In this document: piece after piece, positions 33,744 to 42,719 of the stretch | Layout: each line of letters starts with the position of its first letter | Numbering within the stretch: position 1 is the first letter of the stretch | Assembly (NCBI RefSeq): GCF_900100605.1 | Contig: NZ_FNCN01000001.1 | Location: 345,828-409,827, forward strand | Direction of reading: 5' to 3' | From: Sinosporangium album | Lineage (GTDB): Bacteria > Actinomycetota > Actinomycetes > Streptosporangiales > Streptosporangiaceae | DNA: 64,000 bases | Notes under the pieces: model-generated | What the model was told of the DNA's origin: nothing | Databases searched by the model: none | What the model saw: only the letters and a program-made list of their open reading frames with translations | Position numbers and translations under genes: made by a program

Positions 33744-35561
33744 TCAGGCGCTCCCGGCACGGTTGACGGCCGACATGACCGCGTGGACCGTCGAGCTCAG
33801 GACGGAGGTGTCCCAGCCCGCCCCCCAGCAGGTCACGCCGTCGACATCGCACTCGATGTAGGCGACGGCCGGGCTGTCCGGGCCGGTCCCGGTGGCGTGC
33901 TCGGCGTAGCTGAGGATGTCGACGGCGACACCCACGGCGCGAAGCGCGTCGGTCAGGGCCGACAGCGGCCCGTTGCCGGTGCCCTGGCAGGAGCGCTCCC
34001 GGCCGTCGGCGTGGACCGTGCAGGTGAAACGGTGCTCACCGGGAGCGGTCTCCGACGTCGACCACGAGAGCAGTCTGACCGGGCCCTCCTCCGCCGGGAT
34101 GATGTAGGTCGTGCGGAAGAGCTCCAGCAGCTCCTTGTGGGAGAGCTCCCGGCCCGTCGCGTCCGTCACCCGCTGTACGACGCGTGAGAAGTCCGGGCGC
34201 ATCGCCTGAGGCAGGTCCAGGCCGTGGTGGACCTGGAGCAGGTAGGCCATGCCCCCCTTGCCGGACTGGGAGTTGATGCGGATGACCTCCTCGTAGGTGC
34301 GGCCGATGTCACCCGGGTCGATCGGGAGGTACGGCACCGCCCACGGGATCTCTTCGGCGGGAACCCCACTGTCGGCGGCCTGCTTGGCGTGATGGGCCAT
34401 GCCCTTGGAGATGGCGTCCTGGTGGGTGCCGGAGAAGGCCGTGTGCACGAGCTCGCCGACATAGGGGTGGCGCGGGTGGATCGGCAGCCGGTTGCAGTAC
34501 TCCACCACCTCGCGCACCGCGTCGATGTCGGAGAAGTCGATCATCGGGTTGACGCCCTGCGCGTACAGGTTGAGGGCCAGGGTCACCAGGTCGACGTTCC
34601 CGGTGCGCTCGCCGTTGCCGAACAGGCAGCCCTCCACGCGCTGCGCCCCCGCCAGGACGGCCAGCTCGGCGCAGGCGACACCGGTGCCGCGGTCGTTGTG
34701 CGGGTGGACCGACAGGATCACGGAGTCGCGGCGCGCCAAGTGGCGGTCCATGTATTCGATCTGGTCCGCGTAGACGTTGGGGGTGGCGATCTCGACCGTG
34801 GCCGGCAGGTTGTGGATCACGGGTCGGTCGGGACTCGCCTCCCACAGCTCGGTCAGGCCGTTGCACACCTCAAGGACGAAGTCCGGCTCCGTGAGGTTGA
34901 AGACCTCCGGGGAGAATTGGAACCGGATGTCGGCCCCCGGCCGTTCCTCTGCGCGCCGCATCAGGTAGGTGGCGGCGCCCCGGATCAGCTCGCCGACCTC
35001 GGCGCGGGAGCGGCCCAGCACCACGTCCCTCCAGGTGGGCGCGGTGGCGGTGTAGAGGTGGACGAGGACGCGGGGAAGCCCCTCGACGGAGGCGACGGTC
35101 CGGTCGATCAGGTCGCGCCGGGCGGGCGTGAAGACGGAGACGGTCACGTCGTCGGGCACCGCGCCGCTGTCGGCCAGATGACGGACGAAGTCGAAGTCGG
35201 TCTGGCTGGCGGAGGGGTATCCGACCTCGATCTCCTTGAAGCCCATCGCCACCAGCAGGTCGAACATCCGGCGCTTGCGGGCGGTGTCCATGGGTTCGGC
35301 CAGGGCCTGGTTGCCGTCGCGGAGGTCGACGGGCACCCACAGCGGGGCCCGCTCAAGCCGGCGCGAGGGCCAGGTGCGGTCGGTCAAAGGGAGGGCGACC
35401 CGCTCATCGGCGGGCCGGTAGCGGTGGTGCGGCATCGCGCTCGGACGCTGCGGATTCCACCGCGGCGCGTCCGCCGGAACGTCTCCGGACGGCGTGCGCA
35501 GAGTGGGGAACACACTGCTCTGGACAGTGCTCTCGACATTGGGCTGGATGGAGCGAACCAT
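33744..35561 (-). CDS. leuA: 2-isopropylmalate synthase
   Basis: 605 residues from ATG 35561, the usual size of the long actinobacterial Leu[16 protein letters not shown] holds the catalytic Asp/Arg, [10 protein letters not shown] the metal-binding His pair, and [11 protein letters not shown] completes the DRE-TIM barrel signature. The C-terminal LeuA regulatory domain ([14 protein letters not shown], about residues 500-600) binds leucine for feedback inhibition. It condenses acetyl-CoA with 2-ketoisovalerate in the first committed step of leucine synthesis. A leucine-rich leader peptide and competing hairpins lie upstream, so expression is likely attenuated by leucine as well. Confidence 0.96.
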   Translation of the reverse strand: MVRSIQPNVESTVQSSVFPTLRTPSGDVPADAPRWNPQRPSAMPHHRYRPADERVALPLTDRTWPSRRLERAPLWVPVDLRDGNQALAEPMDTARKRRMFDLLVAMGFKEIEVGYPSASQTDFDFVRHLADSGAVPDDVTVSVFTPARRDLIDRTVASVEGLPRVLVHLYTATAPTWRDVVLGRSRAEVGELIRGAATYLMRRAEERPGADIRFQFSPEVFNLTEPDFVLEVCNGLTELWEASPDRPVIHNLPATVEIATPNVYADQIEYMDRHLARRDSVILSVHPHNDRGTGVACAELAVLAGAQRVEGCLFGNGERTGNVDLVTLALNLYAQGVNPMIDFSDIDAVREVVEYCNRLPIHPRHPYVGELVHTAFSGTHQDAISKGMAHHAKQAADSGVPAEEIPWAVPYLPIDPGDIGRTYEEVIRINSQSGKGGMAYLLQVHHGLDLPQAMRPDFSRVVQRVTDATGRELSHKELLELFRTTYIIPAEEGPVRLLSWSTSETAPGEHRFTCTVHADGRERSCQGTGNGPLSALTDALRAVGVAVDILSYAEHATGTGPDSPAVAYIECDVDGVTCWGAGWDTSVLSSTVHAVMSAVNRAGSA

Positions 35562-35610
35562 TGCTGCTGGACTTCTTTCAGTCGGCCAACGGGGTGACCG
35601 GCGCAGCCTT

Positions 35611-35653
35611 GGCACCCGCTGCGGGTGGCCGGTCGGGTCAGGCCCCGCAGCGG
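35611..35653 (-). promoter_or_regulatory. Attenuator-like hairpins in the leuA leader
   Basis: Arms at 35616-35625 and 35644-35653 (CCGCTGCGGG / CCCGCAGCGG) pair perfectly around an 18-nt loop that contains the leader-peptide stop. An alternative hairpin pairs 35611-35619 with 35621-35630 (GGCACCCGC / GCGGGTGGCC). The two structures share 35616-35625 and exclude each other, as in ribosome-mediated attenuation. Confidence 0.65.
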
Positions 35654-35682
35654 CAACCAAGGAGAAGCTCGAACCGCAGCAT
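35638..35682 (-). CDS. leuA leader peptide
   Basis: A 14-residue reading frame, [14 protein letters not shown], from ATG 35682 to TGA 35640-35638, 77 bp upstream of leuA. Four of fourteen residues are leucine, three in a row, encoded by CTT CTC CTT. The reading ends inside the loop of an inverted repeat. Ribosome stalling at the leucine codons under leucine shortage would disfavour one of the two hairpins. Leucine-leader attenuation of leuA has been proposed in other actinobacteria. Confidence 0.7.
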   Translation of the reverse strand: MLRFELLLGCRCGA

Positions 35683-35744
35683 GCCCGGTAGAATAGCACC
35701 AACTCCGCAGACAAGCTGACAAGTTTCAGGAAGGTGGCCGTCAC

Positions 35745-36434
35745 ATGCCCCTCGGCGCCCTGAGGCCGTCCCCCTTGGTCGAGCAGGCCACCGAGCACCT
35801 GCGGGCGCAGATCACCGGTGGTGAATGGCCCGTGGGCACCAAGCTCCCCGGCGAGACCACCCTGGCCAAATCCCTCGGCGTCGGCCGCTCCACCGTCAGG
35901 GAGGCCCTCCGCGCCCTGGCCGGGGCGGGGCTGGTGCAGGCACGTCAAGGGTCCGGGGTCTTCGTCATCGCGACCACCCCCCAGGACGACTGGTCCGTCC
36001 GACTCCGCCAGGCGGCCGTCACCGACGTCTACGAAGTCCGCATGCTCGTCGAGGTCGAAGCCGCGCACCTCGCGGCGCGGCGCCGTACCGACGACGACAT
36101 CACGGCCCTCCGCGCCGCCCTGGCCGAGCGCCGCGACGCCGCCGCCAAGAACGACGCCGAATTCGTCGACGCCGACATAGCCCTGCACGCGGCGGTGATC
36201 GCCGCAGCCCACAACCCGGTCCTGACGGGCCTGTTCACCGAGTTCACGCCCGTGCTCCGGCAAGGGCTCATCGATCTCGTCGAGCTTCTCGATCTGCGTG
36301 CCGGCCGGCCCGACCACGGCGACGAGAGCCACGCCGCGCTGGTGGACGCCATCGCCCGGGAAGACGCCGAAGCCGCCCGGCGCACCTTGCAGGGCGAGCT
36401 GGAGCAGACACTCGCCCGGCTCCAGTCGCTGTAG
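35745..36434 (+). CDS. GntR/FadR-family transcriptional regulator
   Basis: 229 residues from ATG 35745. The winged HTH ([47 protein letters not shown], about residues 11-57) is followed by an all-helical FCD domain. Its metal/ligand residues are probably [16 protein letters not shown] and [14 protein letters not shown] regulators sense carboxylates. It is divergent from the leuA leader with about 60 bp between, so it may act on that promoter; direct repeats GACAAG-CT-GACAAG (35711-35724) lie in the gap. Confidence 0.86.
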   Translation: MPLGALRPSPLVEQATEHLRAQITGGEWPVGTKLPGETTLAKSLGVGRSTVREALRALAGAGLVQARQGSGVFVIATTPQDDWSVRLRQAAVTDVYEVRMLVEVEAAHLAARRRTDDDITALRAALAERRDAAAKNDAEFVDADIALHAAVIAAAHNPVLTGLFTEFTPVLRQGLIDLVELLDLRAGRPDHGDESHAALVDAIAREDAEAARRTLQGELEQTLARLQSL

Positions 36435-36492
36435 GACCCACCTCACCGGTGACGAGGAACGGGCAGGGCTCCGCCGTACGGCGGGCGGGGGA

Positions 36493-36519
36493 TGTCACAT
36501 CCTGGAGGTGTGTCTCGTC
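36493..36519 (+). promoter_or_regulatory. ECF41-type promoter of the sigma factor gene
   Basis: TGTCACA (36493-36499), a 16-bp spacer and CGTC (36516-36519) match the consensus recognised by ECF41 sigma factors. This predicts autoregulation. The implied transcription start near 36526 leaves almost no leader before GTG 36528. Confidence 0.75.
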
Positions 36520-36527
36520 CTTGGGAT

Positions 36528-37412
36528 GTGAACGGTGAGTGCGCGCGTGGCCTAGTGGAACTGGCCGCCGAGTTCGAGGCGATCAGGCCGCGGCTGGTCG
36601 GAGTGGCGTACGGCCTGCTCGGCAGCCTGGGCGAGGCCGAGGACGTCGTGCAGGAGGCGTGGCTGCGGCTGAGCCGTACGGCACACGCCGAGATCGACGA
36701 CGTGACCGGATGGCTGGTCGTGACGGTGTCGCGGCTGGCGCTCGACGTGCTGCGGTCGGCGCGGGTGCGGCGTGAGGAGTACGTCGGGCCGTGGCTGCCC
36801 GAGCCGGTGGTCGAGGGCGGCGACCCGGCGGATCGGGTGACGCTGGACGAGTCGATGAGTCTGGCGATGCTCGTCGTGCTGGAGTCGCTGAGCCCGGCTG
36901 AACGCACGGCGTTCGTGCTGCACGATGTGTTCGGGCTGGCGTTCGACGAGGTCGGCCGGGTCGTGGGCCGTACGCCGGCGGCATGCCGACAGTTGGCGGC
37001 ACGGGCGCGGAGGCATGTGCGCAGTCGCGGCCCGCGCTTCGAGGTGGATCCGGCTGAACACCGCAAGGTCGTGACGGCGTTCGCGGGGGCGTGCCTCGGG
37101 CATGATCTCGACGCACTGTTGACGCTGCTGGATCCGACTGTGGTGTTGCGCAGTGACGGCGGCGGGGTTGTCACGGCGGCACGGCGGGTGCTACGCGGCG
37201 CGGACCGCGTGGCGCGCTTCCTGGTCGGGGTGATGACGAGGCGTGCCAGACCTGGGTACGCATTGGAGCCGACCACGGTGAACGGCGAGCCGGGGCTTTG
37301 CTGGACGCGCGACGGCGAGGTCAAGTGCGTGATCGGGATAGCCGTGGTCGACGGCCGCGTCACCGAGATCTACATGGTGCTCAATCCAGAGAAACTAGGG
37401 AGAGTCCAATGA
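36528..37412 (+). CDS. ECF41-family sigma factor (SigJ-like) with SnoaL-like domain
   Basis: 294 residues from GTG 36528, selected because the ECF41 promoter ends 8 bp earlier; upstream in-frame starts would lie before the transcript start, and GTG 36552 is an alternative. Region 2 reads LVGVAYGLLGSLGEAEDVVQEAWLRLSR, and region 4 reads LSPAERTAFVLHDVFGLAFDEVGRVVGRTPAACRQLAARARRH. Between and after these come the ECF41 markers WLPEPV, DGGGVV and NPEKL. The fused SnoaL-like C-terminal domain replaces a separate anti-sigma. Its stop overlaps the start of the CMD-family partner typical of this group. Confidence 0.92.
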   Translation: MNGECARGLVELAAEFEAIRPRLVGVAYGLLGSLGEAEDVVQEAWLRLSRTAHAEIDDVTGWLVVTVSRLALDVLRSARVRREEYVGPWLPEPVVEGGDPADRVTLDESMSLAMLVVLESLSPAERTAFVLHDVFGLAFDEVGRVVGRTPAACRQLAARARRHVRSRGPRFEVDPAEHRKVVTAFAGACLGHDLDALLTLLDPTVVLRSDGGGVVTAARRVLRGADRVARFLVGVMTRRARPGYALEPTTVNGEPGLCWTRDGEVKCVIGIAVVDGRVTEIYMVLNPEKLGRVQ

Positions 37413-37870
37413 CAGCACGCCTGAATGTCCTCCGGCAGAGGCCGGAAGCCTACAAGGCCATGGTGGGCCTGGAGGAGTTCCTGCGGGACAGCGGCCTGTC
37501 GAAGATCACGATGGGGCTGGTGAAACTGCGGGTCAGCCAGATCAACGGGTGCGGCCTCTGCGTGGACATGCACTCCCGTGAGCTTCGCAAGGCCGGGGAG
37601 ACCGACGACCGGCTCTTCAACGTGCCTGTGTGGCGGGAGGCGCCGTGGTTCACCGACGCCGAGCGGGCGGCGCTCGCCCTGGCCGAGGAGGGCACCCGGC
37701 TGGCCGACCGGCCGGAGGCGGTCCCGGATGAGGTGTGGCGGGAGGCCGCCAAGCATTTCGATGAGGACGATCTCTCCGCGTTGATCGTGGCGATCGCCAC
37801 GATCAACGCGTGGAACCGTATCGCTGTGATCACCAGGATGCCGCCGGGGTCGCACCAGAAGAGCTCCTGA
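37409..37870 (+). CDS. Carboxymuconolactone decarboxylase / AhpD-like protein, ECF41 partner
   Basis: 153 residues from ATG 37409 (ATGA overlap with the sigma factor). The AhpD/CMD motif INGCGLCVDMHSRELRKAG carries the CxxC...H residues of the peroxidase subgroup. The C-terminus has LIVAIATINAWNRIAV. Genes of this family are the usual partner and target of ECF41 sigma factors, probably in oxidative or redox stress. A perfect bidirectional terminator follows. Confidence 0.92.
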   Translation: MTARLNVLRQRPEAYKAMVGLEEFLRDSGLSKITMGLVKLRVSQINGCGLCVDMHSRELRKAGETDDRLFNVPVWREAPWFTDAERAALALAEEGTRLADRPEAVPDEVWREAAKHFDEDDLSALIVAIATINAWNRIAVITRMPPGSHQKSS

Positions 37871-37874
37871 GCCC

Positions 37875-37913
37875 GTCGCGGCCTCCGCCCCCTGTGGGGG
37901 CGGAGGCCGCGAC
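37875..37913. terminator. Bidirectional terminator between CMD gene and ABC exporter
   Basis: Perfect 18-bp arms GTCGCGGCCTCCGCCCCC and complement around TGT, between convergent genes. Confidence 0.88.
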
Positions 37914-37922
37914 TGCCCGGGG

Positions 37923-39878
37923 TCACCGTACGGTGGCCAGATCGCCGCCCGGCTCCGCGCGGAACGGCTCGGCCGCCTCGGACGGCTCGGGCGCCTCGGG
38001 CGCCTCGGGCGCCTCGGGCGACTGCTCGAACTGGGTGCGGTGGAGCTCCTCGTAGCGTCCGCCCGCGGCGAGGAGTTCGGCGTGGGTGCCGCGTTCGACG
38101 ACGCGCCCGTCCTCGATGACGAGGATGAGGTCGGCCGCCCGCACAGTGGAGAGTCGGTGGGCGATGACCAGGGAGGTGCGCCCGTCGAGGGCTTCGGCCA
38201 GGGCGTCCTGGACGGCCGCCTCGGAGGTCGAGTCCAGGTGGGCGGTCGCCTCGTCGAGGATGACGACGCGGGGCCTGGCCAGCAGGATCCGGGCGATGGT
38301 GAGGCGTTGCCGTTCGCCGCCCGACAGGCGGTAGCCCCGCTCCCCCACCACGGTGTCGAGCTTGTCGGGGAGCGACCTGACCAGGGTGTCCAGCCGGGCG
38401 CGCAGCAGCGCGTCCCACAGTTCGTCCTCGGTGGCCTCGGGCCGGGCCAGGAGCAGGTTCTCCCGGATGGAGTCGTGGAACAGGTGCCCGTCCTGGGTGA
38501 CGACGCCGAGCGTTTCCCGGATCGACTGCGCGGACAGGTCGCGCACGTCGATGCCCGACAGGCGTACGGCACCGCCGTCCACGTCGTACAGCCGGGCCGT
38601 GAGCTGGGCGATCGTGGACTTGCCGGCGCCGGACGAACCGACGAGCGCGACCATGTGGCCGGGTTCGGCCTTGAACGACACATTGTGGAGCACTTGGACT
38701 CCGCCGCGGCTGTCGAGGGCGGCGACCTCCTCCAGGGAGGCCAGCGACACCTTGTCGGCCGACGGGTAGGCGAAGTCCACGCCGTCGAACTCCAGCGACA
38801 CCGGGCCTTCCGGCACGGTCTCGGCGTCGGGCTTCTCGGTGATGAGCGGCTTGAGGTCGAGCACTTCGAAGACCCGCTCGAAGCTGACGAGTGCGCTCAT
38901 CACCTCGACGCGTGCGCTGGCCAGCGCGGTGAGCGGAGCGTAGAGGCGGGTGAGCAGCAGCGCGAGCGCGACCACGGCGCCGGCGTCGAGCTGCCCGCTC
39001 AGGGAGTAGAAGCCACCGAGGCCGTACACGACCGCGAGCGCGAGCGCCGACACCAGGGTCAGCGCGGTGACGAACACCGCCTGCACCATGGCCGTGCGCA
39101 CGCCGATGTCGCGGACGCGCCGCGCCCGCAGGGCGAACTCCGTCGACTCGCGCGACGGCCTGCCGAACAGCTTGACGAGCGTCGCGCCGGGCGCGGAGAA
39201 CCTCTCGGTCATCTGGGTGCTCATCAGCGCGTTGTGGTTGGCGGCCTCGCGCTGCAGCCGGGCCAGCCGGGTGCCCATGCGGCGGGCGGGGATCACGAAC
39301 ACCGGTAGCAGGAGCAGCGCGAGCAGCGTGATCTGCCACGAGATCCCCACCATCACGACGAACGTCAGGACCAGCGTCACCACGTTGCCGACGACGCCGG
39401 ACAGGACCTGGGTGAACGCGCGCTGCGCGCCGATGACGTCGTTGTTCAGCCTGCTGACGAGGGCTCCGGTGCGGGTGCGGGTGAAGAACGCCACGGGCAT
39501 GCGCTGCACGTGGTCGAACACGGCCGTCCGCATGGTGAGGATGAGTCCTTCGCCGACGCCCGACGACAGCCACCGCCCCAGCAGACCCAGCCCCGCCTCC
39601 GCGATGGCGAGCCCGGCGATGATCAGCGCCAGCCGTACGACGTTCTCAAGCGGGGCGGCGTTGACGATCGCGTCGACCACCTGCCCGGCCAGCACGGGCG
39701 TCACCACCGCGAGCACGGCCAGCACGACGCTCAACGCCATGAACCACATGAGCTGCCGGCGGTGCGGCCGGATGAACCCCCCGATCCTGCGTAACACCGC
39801 CTTGGAGAAGGGGCGTTTGTCGTCTTGCGCGTGTATGGCGCTGTACATCGAGTGCCAGGCCGTCACTTGCATGTCCAT
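37923..39878 (-). CDS. ABC exporter, fused permease and ATPase
   Basis: 651 residues from ATG 39878; the frame extends further upstream without a good start. Six transmembrane helices (about 35-320) form an exporter domain (FIRPHRRQLMWFMALSVVLAVLAV and so on). The nucleotide-binding domain has Walker A GSSGAGKST (about 415), signature LSGGERQRL (about 518) and Walker B VVILDEATAHLDS (about 545). The tail EAPEAPEAPEPSEAAEP is encoded by 9-bp repeats. It would act as a homodimer or with an unseen partner; the substrate is unknown. A perfect palindrome lies in its probable promoter. Confidence 0.88.
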   Translation of the reverse strand: MDMQVTAWHSMYSAIHAQDDKRPFSKAVLRRIGGFIRPHRRQLMWFMALSVVLAVLAVVTPVLAGQVVDAIVNAAPLENVVRLALIIAGLAIAEAGLGLLGRWLSSGVGEGLILTMRTAVFDHVQRMPVAFFTRTRTGALVSRLNNDVIGAQRAFTQVLSGVVGNVVTLVLTFVVMVGISWQITLLALLLLPVFVIPARRMGTRLARLQREAANHNALMSTQMTERFSAPGATLVKLFGRPSRESTEFALRARRVRDIGVRTAMVQAVFVTALTLVSALALAVVYGLGGFYSLSGQLDAGAVVALALLLTRLYAPLTALASARVEVMSALVSFERVFEVLDLKPLITEKPDAETVPEGPVSLEFDGVDFAYPSADKVSLASLEEVAALDSRGGVQVLHNVSFKAEPGHMVALVGSSGAGKSTIAQLTARLYDVDGGAVRLSGIDVRDLSAQSIRETLGVVTQDGHLFHDSIRENLLLARPEATEDELWDALLRARLDTLVRSLPDKLDTVVGERGYRLSGGERQRLTIARILLARPRVVILDEATAHLDSTSEAAVQDALAEALDGRTSLVIAHRLSTVRAADLILVIEDGRVVERGTHAELLAAGGRYEELHRTQFEQSPEAPEAPEAPEPSEAAEPFRAEPGGDLATVR

Positions 39879-39994
39879 TTTTTCACCACCGGGCTCTCTC
39901 GCTCGCCGGAAGTGCCGCCCCCGATGGCCCCTGATGGCCCTTGAGTACGGCACCGCCGCCGCTGTCGCCGGCGGCTCACCTTGAGCGTAGAACC

Positions 39995-40008
39995 TCAAGC
40001 ATGCTTGA
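39995..40008. promoter_or_regulatory. Palindrome TCAAGCATGCTTGA upstream of the ABC exporter
   Basis: A perfect 14-bp palindrome 117 bp upstream of the exporter start. On the minus strand it lies between TTGAGG and TTCTAC, about where a MerR-type activator would bind. No regulator gene is adjacent. Confidence 0.45.
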
Positions 40009-40191
40009 CCTCAAGCCCGCCCACCCTCGCCTCTTGATCAACAAATGCCAAGGCGACGGTCAATGCGAAGGCATTTCAGCTTCCAAAAAGTAGGTATTCA
40101 CACCGATACGCTTTTGAACATTCCGTGATCCAGAGGTGACCAAATTCCCCTAAGCTAATCGCTCCCCAAAGAAAAACCCCAGGTGGCAGGC

Positions 40192-41043
40192 ATGTACGAT
40201 CAAAATCCGCCGAACCATGATTACCCCACCCACGCCTCCGGCTATCCCGGACAAGGGCCCGGATACGGCGGATACGGCGCACCTCCCCCACGAACCAACG
40301 GCCTCGCCATCGCGTCGCTGGTGTTCGGCATTCTCTGGCTATGCGGCCTTGGCAGCCTTCTCGCCGTGATTCTGGGACATGTCGCACTCATAAAGATCCG
40401 GACCACACACGCCCTCGGCAGGGGGCTGGCCATCGCGGGACTCGTCCTCGGCTATCTGGGGATCGTCTCGACAGTGGTGAGCGTCGCCGTCTTCGGCCTC
40501 TTCACCAACGCGGCCATCGAAAGCTACGAGGAGATCCAGGCGTCGGCCGAGGCCAACGCCAACCCCGTCGAGGAGACCTCAGGCCCCGAGGAGACGGCCC
40601 AGGCCGACACGACTCCGGCGGACAAGGAGGCGTCCTCAGCCGTACCGACCCCGACGCGCTCCACCTTCACGGCATCGGACTACCGCACTCTGAGCGGCAG
40701 AGGCTTCGCGAAACTCACCAAAGACCCCGACGCGTACACCGGCAAGCAGTTCATCATCTACGGAGAAGTCACCCAGTTCGACGCGGCCACCGGCACCACG
40801 ACATTCCGCGCCGACACCGGGCACGCGAAACTCCAACCGTCCTACGGCTTCGTCGACTTCGACCAGAACGCACTCCTCACCGGGTCGGAGTCACGTCTGT
40901 CCGACGTGGTGCAAGGCGACCTTTTCCAGGCCTACGTGACCTCTCTCGGTAGCGAAAGCTACGAAACCCAGATCGGCGGCAACACCACCGTCCCCAGCTT
41001 CCAGGTCGACCGGATCAAGGTCTACGGAAGCCTGAAGAAGTAG
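40192..41043 (+). CDS. DUF4190-domain membrane protein
   Basis: 283 residues from ATG 40192 (CAGGTGG upstream; GTG 40183 possible). A Pro/Gly/Tyr-rich N-terminus (GYPGQGPGYGGYGAPPP) leads to two helices typical of DUF4190 (TNGLAIASLVFGILWLCGLGSLLAVILGHVAL and GLAIAGLVLGYLGIVSTVVS). An acidic linker follows, then a soluble domain (about 175-283: GFAKLTKDPDAYTGKQFIIYGEVTQFDA). The latter resembles small external domains of actinomycete membrane proteins. Function is unknown. It is convergent with the kinase gene. Confidence 0.72.
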   Translation: MYDQNPPNHDYPTHASGYPGQGPGYGGYGAPPPRTNGLAIASLVFGILWLCGLGSLLAVILGHVALIKIRTTHALGRGLAIAGLVLGYLGIVSTVVSVAVFGLFTNAAIESYEEIQASAEANANPVEETSGPEETAQADTTPADKEASSAVPTPTRSTFTASDYRTLSGRGFAKLTKDPDAYTGKQFIIYGEVTQFDAATGTTTFRADTGHAKLQPSYGFVDFDQNALLTGSESRLSDVVQGDLFQAYVTSLGSESYETQIGGNTTVPSFQVDRIKVYGSLKK

Positions 41044-41125
41044 CTCCGTCAGAACCATCTGTCCCTCGTAACGCGGGTCTGCCCCCTGCTTCGCACGACG
41101 GCCACAAGCGACCATACGTCCCGCG

Positions 41126-42676
41126 TCAGGAATCGACGGTCGCGAGGATCTCTCGGATTCTCGCGACCTTCAAGTGGCCAGCGCCGTGGCGACGTTCGAG
41201 GTCGGGCAGGAGGGCTTTGAGCGTACTGGCGGCCCGGCTCGGATTGCCGGAGCCGAACTCTAGGAGGCCGATCTGCTCGCGTAGTTCCAGGATGCGGTCT
41301 TCGTCCGCACCGAAGCGCCGTTCGTCCTTAAGCAGCGCGTTGAGCTTGGAGAGGGCAAGGCTGCTCTCACCCAGCGCTGCGTGACAGGTTGCCTGTTGCT
41401 GGCGGCAGCGCAGCGCGAGGTCGTTCCCCGCCCCGTCGCGCACAGCGAGATCCTCTGCCAGTTTCCCGAATGCCGAAGCGGCCCGCGAGTAATCGCCACC
41501 GAGGAACAACGCGTCGGCGAGCTCCAAGCGCAGGTTGATCACGCTTGAGTCCTGCGCGCCGAACGTCTGGCCGGCGGGCTCGACGATGGCAGCGAGGAGG
41601 TCGGCCGCCTGAGTGAAACGGGATTCAGCGATGAGAGCACGGGCGTCGCTCCGCGCCAAAGCGATGTCGCTTGCCCGCACAGTCTGGGCGGGCATTGGAA
41701 CACGCTCGGGCTTAGAAGGCGGCGAGACGGCCTCCCGGACGGACGGCGCTATCCGGCCAACCACCGCGGAATACATACGGACCGGATGCGCGGCAGCCAT
41801 GTCGACATATCCCGGGAAGGCGGGGAGGTCACCACAAAACTCCATCAGTCTGTCGTAGACCTCAACGGCGCTCGCCGGGCGGTTCTCCGGCTTTTTGGCT
41901 AACATTTGGAGAATTAGATGATCAAGCCCCTTCGGCACAGCCGGCCTGCACGCGCCCGGCGATCGAGGGGCGAGATCGATGTGATTGCGCATGGCGGCCA
42001 GCCGAGTCGCACCGGCGAACTGGTTCTCGCCAGTCAACAACTCATCGAGGATCACGCCAAGGGAATAAAGATCGCTCTGCGGACTGGTGGTAGCGGAGAG
42101 AGCCTGCTCTGGGGCCATGTACTCCGGCGTGCCCAGCGCCATGCCCGTCATGGTGAGCCTGGTCTCGTTGGATGCGAGAGCGGCGGCGACGCCGAAGTCG
42201 AGCACTTTCACAGTGCCGTCCGCGCAGAGCATCAGGTTGGAGGGCTTCAGGTCCCGGTGCACGAGCGAATGGGTATGGGCGACCGCCAGTACCGAACATA
42301 CCTGTGCGCCGATTGCGGCAACCCAGGCGACAGGCACATGGCCGACTTCGTCAAGGAGTGCCGACACTGGGCAGCCGTCAATGAGTTGCATGACCAGATA
42401 GAGATCGTCGCCGACCGTTCCGCAGTCGTAGACGGAGGGAACCCCGGGGTGCTCAAGTCTCGCGGTGATACGCGATTCGCGCACGAACCGCTGCGTAAGC
42501 ATAGTGTCGGGCTTGCCGTCGGGAAGCTTGTCGATCCTGATGAACTTGATGGCGACCTTGCGATCAAGGCGCTTGTCGAACCCGAACCAGACCTCCCCCA
42601 TCCCACCTTGGCGTAGGGAGTTAGGGATAAGGTCATAGCGGTTGTCGATGCTGGTTGGTCTGCTCAAGCCATCCAC
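41126..42676 (-). CDS. Ser/Thr protein kinase with repeat-rich C-terminus (DISARM-linked)
   Basis: 516 residues from GTG 42676, which is a tentative start (TTG 42667 is close). The kinase domain (about 20-280) has QGGMGEVW, VAIKF (Lys), HRDLKPSN (about 138), DFGVA and GTPEYMAPEQAL, so it looks catalytically complete. No transmembrane helix or PASTA repeat is present, so it is cytosolic. The C-terminal third consists of helical repeats with TPR character (LRLELADALFLGGDYSRAASAFGKLAEDL and later copies), suited to protein binding. It lies 43 bp downstream of the HTH-methylase-like gene, at the 3' end of the defence cluster, and may be its signalling or regulatory arm. Confidence 0.85.
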   Translation of the reverse strand: MDGLSRPTSIDNRYDLIPNSLRQGGMGEVWFGFDKRLDRKVAIKFIRIDKLPDGKPDTMLTQRFVRESRITARLEHPGVPSVYDCGTVGDDLYLVMQLIDGCPVSALLDEVGHVPVAWVAAIGAQVCSVLAVAHTHSLVHRDLKPSNLMLCADGTVKVLDFGVAAALASNETRLTMTGMALGTPEYMAPEQALSATTSPQSDLYSLGVILDELLTGENQFAGATRLAAMRNHIDLAPRSPGACRPAVPKGLDHLILQMLAKKPENRPASAVEVYDRLMEFCGDLPAFPGYVDMAAAHPVRMYSAVVGRIAPSVREAVSPPSKPERVPMPAQTVRASDIALARSDARALIAESRFTQAADLLAAIVEPAGQTFGAQDSSVINLRLELADALFLGGDYSRAASAFGKLAEDLAVRDGAGNDLALRCRQQQATCHAALGESSLALSKLNALLKDERRFGADEDRILELREQIGLLEFGSGNPSRAASTLKALLPDLERRHGAGHLKVARIREILATVDS

Positions 42677-42719
42677 CTTGCCTGAGGCGCCGAGTTGATC
42701 TGGTTCAACGGGCGGGGAT

